Both the position numbers and the translations under genes were made by a program. DNA of 64,000 bases from Ancylobacter sp. TS-1 (GTDB lineage: Bacteria > Pseudomonadota > Alphaproteobacteria > Rhizobiales > Xanthobacteraceae): NCBI RefSeq assembly GCF_009223885.1, contig NZ_CP045144.1, positions 3,460,001 to 3,524,000 of the forward strand, in the 5' to 3' direction. Shown piece after piece: positions 63,669-64,000 of the stretch (position 1 is its first letter; every line of letters starts with the position of its first letter). Under the pieces are notes generated by a model. The model did no database searches and was not told the origin of the DNA. It worked only from the letters and a program-made list of their open reading frames with translations.

Positions 63669-63697
63669 TTGACGCATGCGGCGCGTGGCTGTACAGG
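63669..63697 (+). promoter_or_regulatory. ilv promoter
   Basis: -35 TTGACG (63669-63674), 17-base spacer, -10 TACAGG (63692-63697). It ends 31 bases before the leader peptide start. Confidence 0.65.
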
Positions 63698-63728
63698 TCG
63701 CGCAACTTTACGAAGGAAGGGCGCGAAG

Positions 63729-63785
63729 ATGCGCAAGAAAATTATCCTTATCGTAGGCCGGCGCGTCGCCGCGGAGCTTGCCTGA
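63729..63785 (+). CDS. ilv operon leader peptide (attenuator)
   Basis: An 18-residue peptide, [18 protein letters not shown], with three Ile, two Leu and two Val codons, ending TGA at 63783. AAGGAAGGG lies upstream. It sits between a promoter and a terminator in front of the acetolactate synthase gene, the classic arrangement for ribosome-mediated attenuation by branched-chain aminoacyl-tRNA supply. The 3' half of the peptide code can pair with bases 63790-63812 (GCGGAGC with GCTCCGC, GCGCGTC with GACGCGC), giving the alternative structure. Confidence 0.85.
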   Translation: MRKKIILIVGRRVAAELA

Positions 63786-63814
63786 CGGCTGCTCCGCCTA
63801 ACGGTGACGCGCGG

Positions 63815-63846
63815 AAAATGGCCCCTGACGGGGCCTTTTGATTTTC
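63815..63846 (+). terminator. ilv attenuator terminator
   Basis: GGCCCC (63820-63825), loop TGAC, GGGGCC (63830-63835), flanked by AAAA and a TTTTGATTTT tail. It lies 30 bases past the leader peptide stop and 55 bases before ilvI. Confidence 0.85.
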
Positions 63847-63900
63847 TGGACCTTTCCCTTCCGACCGCAGCGAATGACGAGCGTAAAAGGAACGAGACCC

Positions 63901-64000
63901 ATGTTGCGCGAGATGACCGGCGCCGAAATGGTGATGCAGGCCCTGATCGACCAGGGCGTCGAGCACATGTTCGGCTATCCCGGCGGCGCGGTGCTGCCGA
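63901..64000 (+). CDS. ilvI: acetolactate synthase large subunit, N-terminal fragment cut by the window
   Basis: The first 33 codons are visible: after M-L-R-E-M they read [10 protein letters not shown], then [10 protein letters not shown]. This is the conserved thiamine-diphosphate enzyme start that includes the catalytic glutamate region of acetohydroxyacid synthase. It makes acetolactate and acetohydroxybutyrate for Val, Leu and Ile. The frame runs off the end of the window. The leader peptide and terminator upstream regulate it. Confidence 0.92.
   Translation, partial: MLREMTGAEMVMQALIDQGVEHMFGYPGGAVLP

Overview
The window is a high-GC, gene-dense stretch of alphaproteobacterial chromosome. 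Marker content and order (ubiE-ubiB-coaBC-dut; a divL-type kinase followed by tsaE/amgK-murU-addB-addA-trxA; rpmI-rplT-pheS-pheT; dapB-gpmA; an ilv leader before ilvI) fit the Hyphomicrobiales (Rhizobiales). A Xanthobacteraceae-like organism (Ancylobacter/Starkeya type) is my best guess, inferred from family knowledge and not from any search. I see no insertion sequence, phage, integrase or CRISPR array.

Layout. 1-4.9 kb: 3' end of an RND efflux adaptor, its inner-membrane pump and a TetR regulator. 5.0-8.5 kb: a somewhat less GC-rich accessory cluster (DUF302 protein and two alpha/beta hydrolases) divergent from an AraC regulator. 8.5-16 kb: single-gene functions (class III aminotransferase, extensin-like protein, HAD phosphatase, DUF1499 protein, MBL hydrolase, beta-carbonic anhydrase, amidoligase). 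16.0-16.4 kb: tRNA-Pro and tRNA-Gln in divergent orientation. 16.5-24 kb: an Asp/Glu racemase, a MarR regulator, a complete branched-chain-type ABC importer with LivH and LivM fused in one polypeptide, a DMT permease and a GNAT acetyltransferase. 24-31.9 kb: envelope lipoprotein, L,D-transpeptidase, ubiquinone genes ubiE-ubiB, two tiny membrane proteins, coaBC, dut, an Rrf2 regulator and cysK. 32-43.9 kb: a DivL homologue whose phospho-acceptor histidine is tyrosine, a TsaE-AmgK fusion, MurU, the AddAB recombination nuclease-helicase and thioredoxin, ending in a good terminator. 44-51.7 kb: acyltransferase, tri-haem cytochrome c, an unknown secreted protein, tRNA-Leu, an NDUFA9-like protein, UppP and a Gly/Pro-rich SH3 protein with an apparent frameshift. 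51.7-56.8 kb: structured leader, rpmI-rplT, a palindromic repeat, then pheS, an unknown 179-aa gene and pheT. 56.8-63.6 kb: FAD oxidoreductase, EI24 protein, nth, DUF2244, an Ada-like methyltransferase, PACE transporter, gpmA and dapB. 63.6-64 kb: promoter, Ile/Leu/Val-rich leader peptide, attenuator terminator and the start of ilvI.

Working together: tsaE/amgK-murU and uppP serve peptidoglycan precursor recycling and lipid carrier recycling; ldt cross-links the wall; the DivL homologue suggests CtrA-type cell-cycle control; addAB and nth are DNA repair; dapB and ilvI are amino-acid synthesis, the latter with attenuation control. The parts most worth following are the gene inserted between pheS and pheT, the duplicated cysteine-pair domain at the end of the cytochrome, the structured rpmI leader, and the frameshifted Gly/Pro-rich protein.
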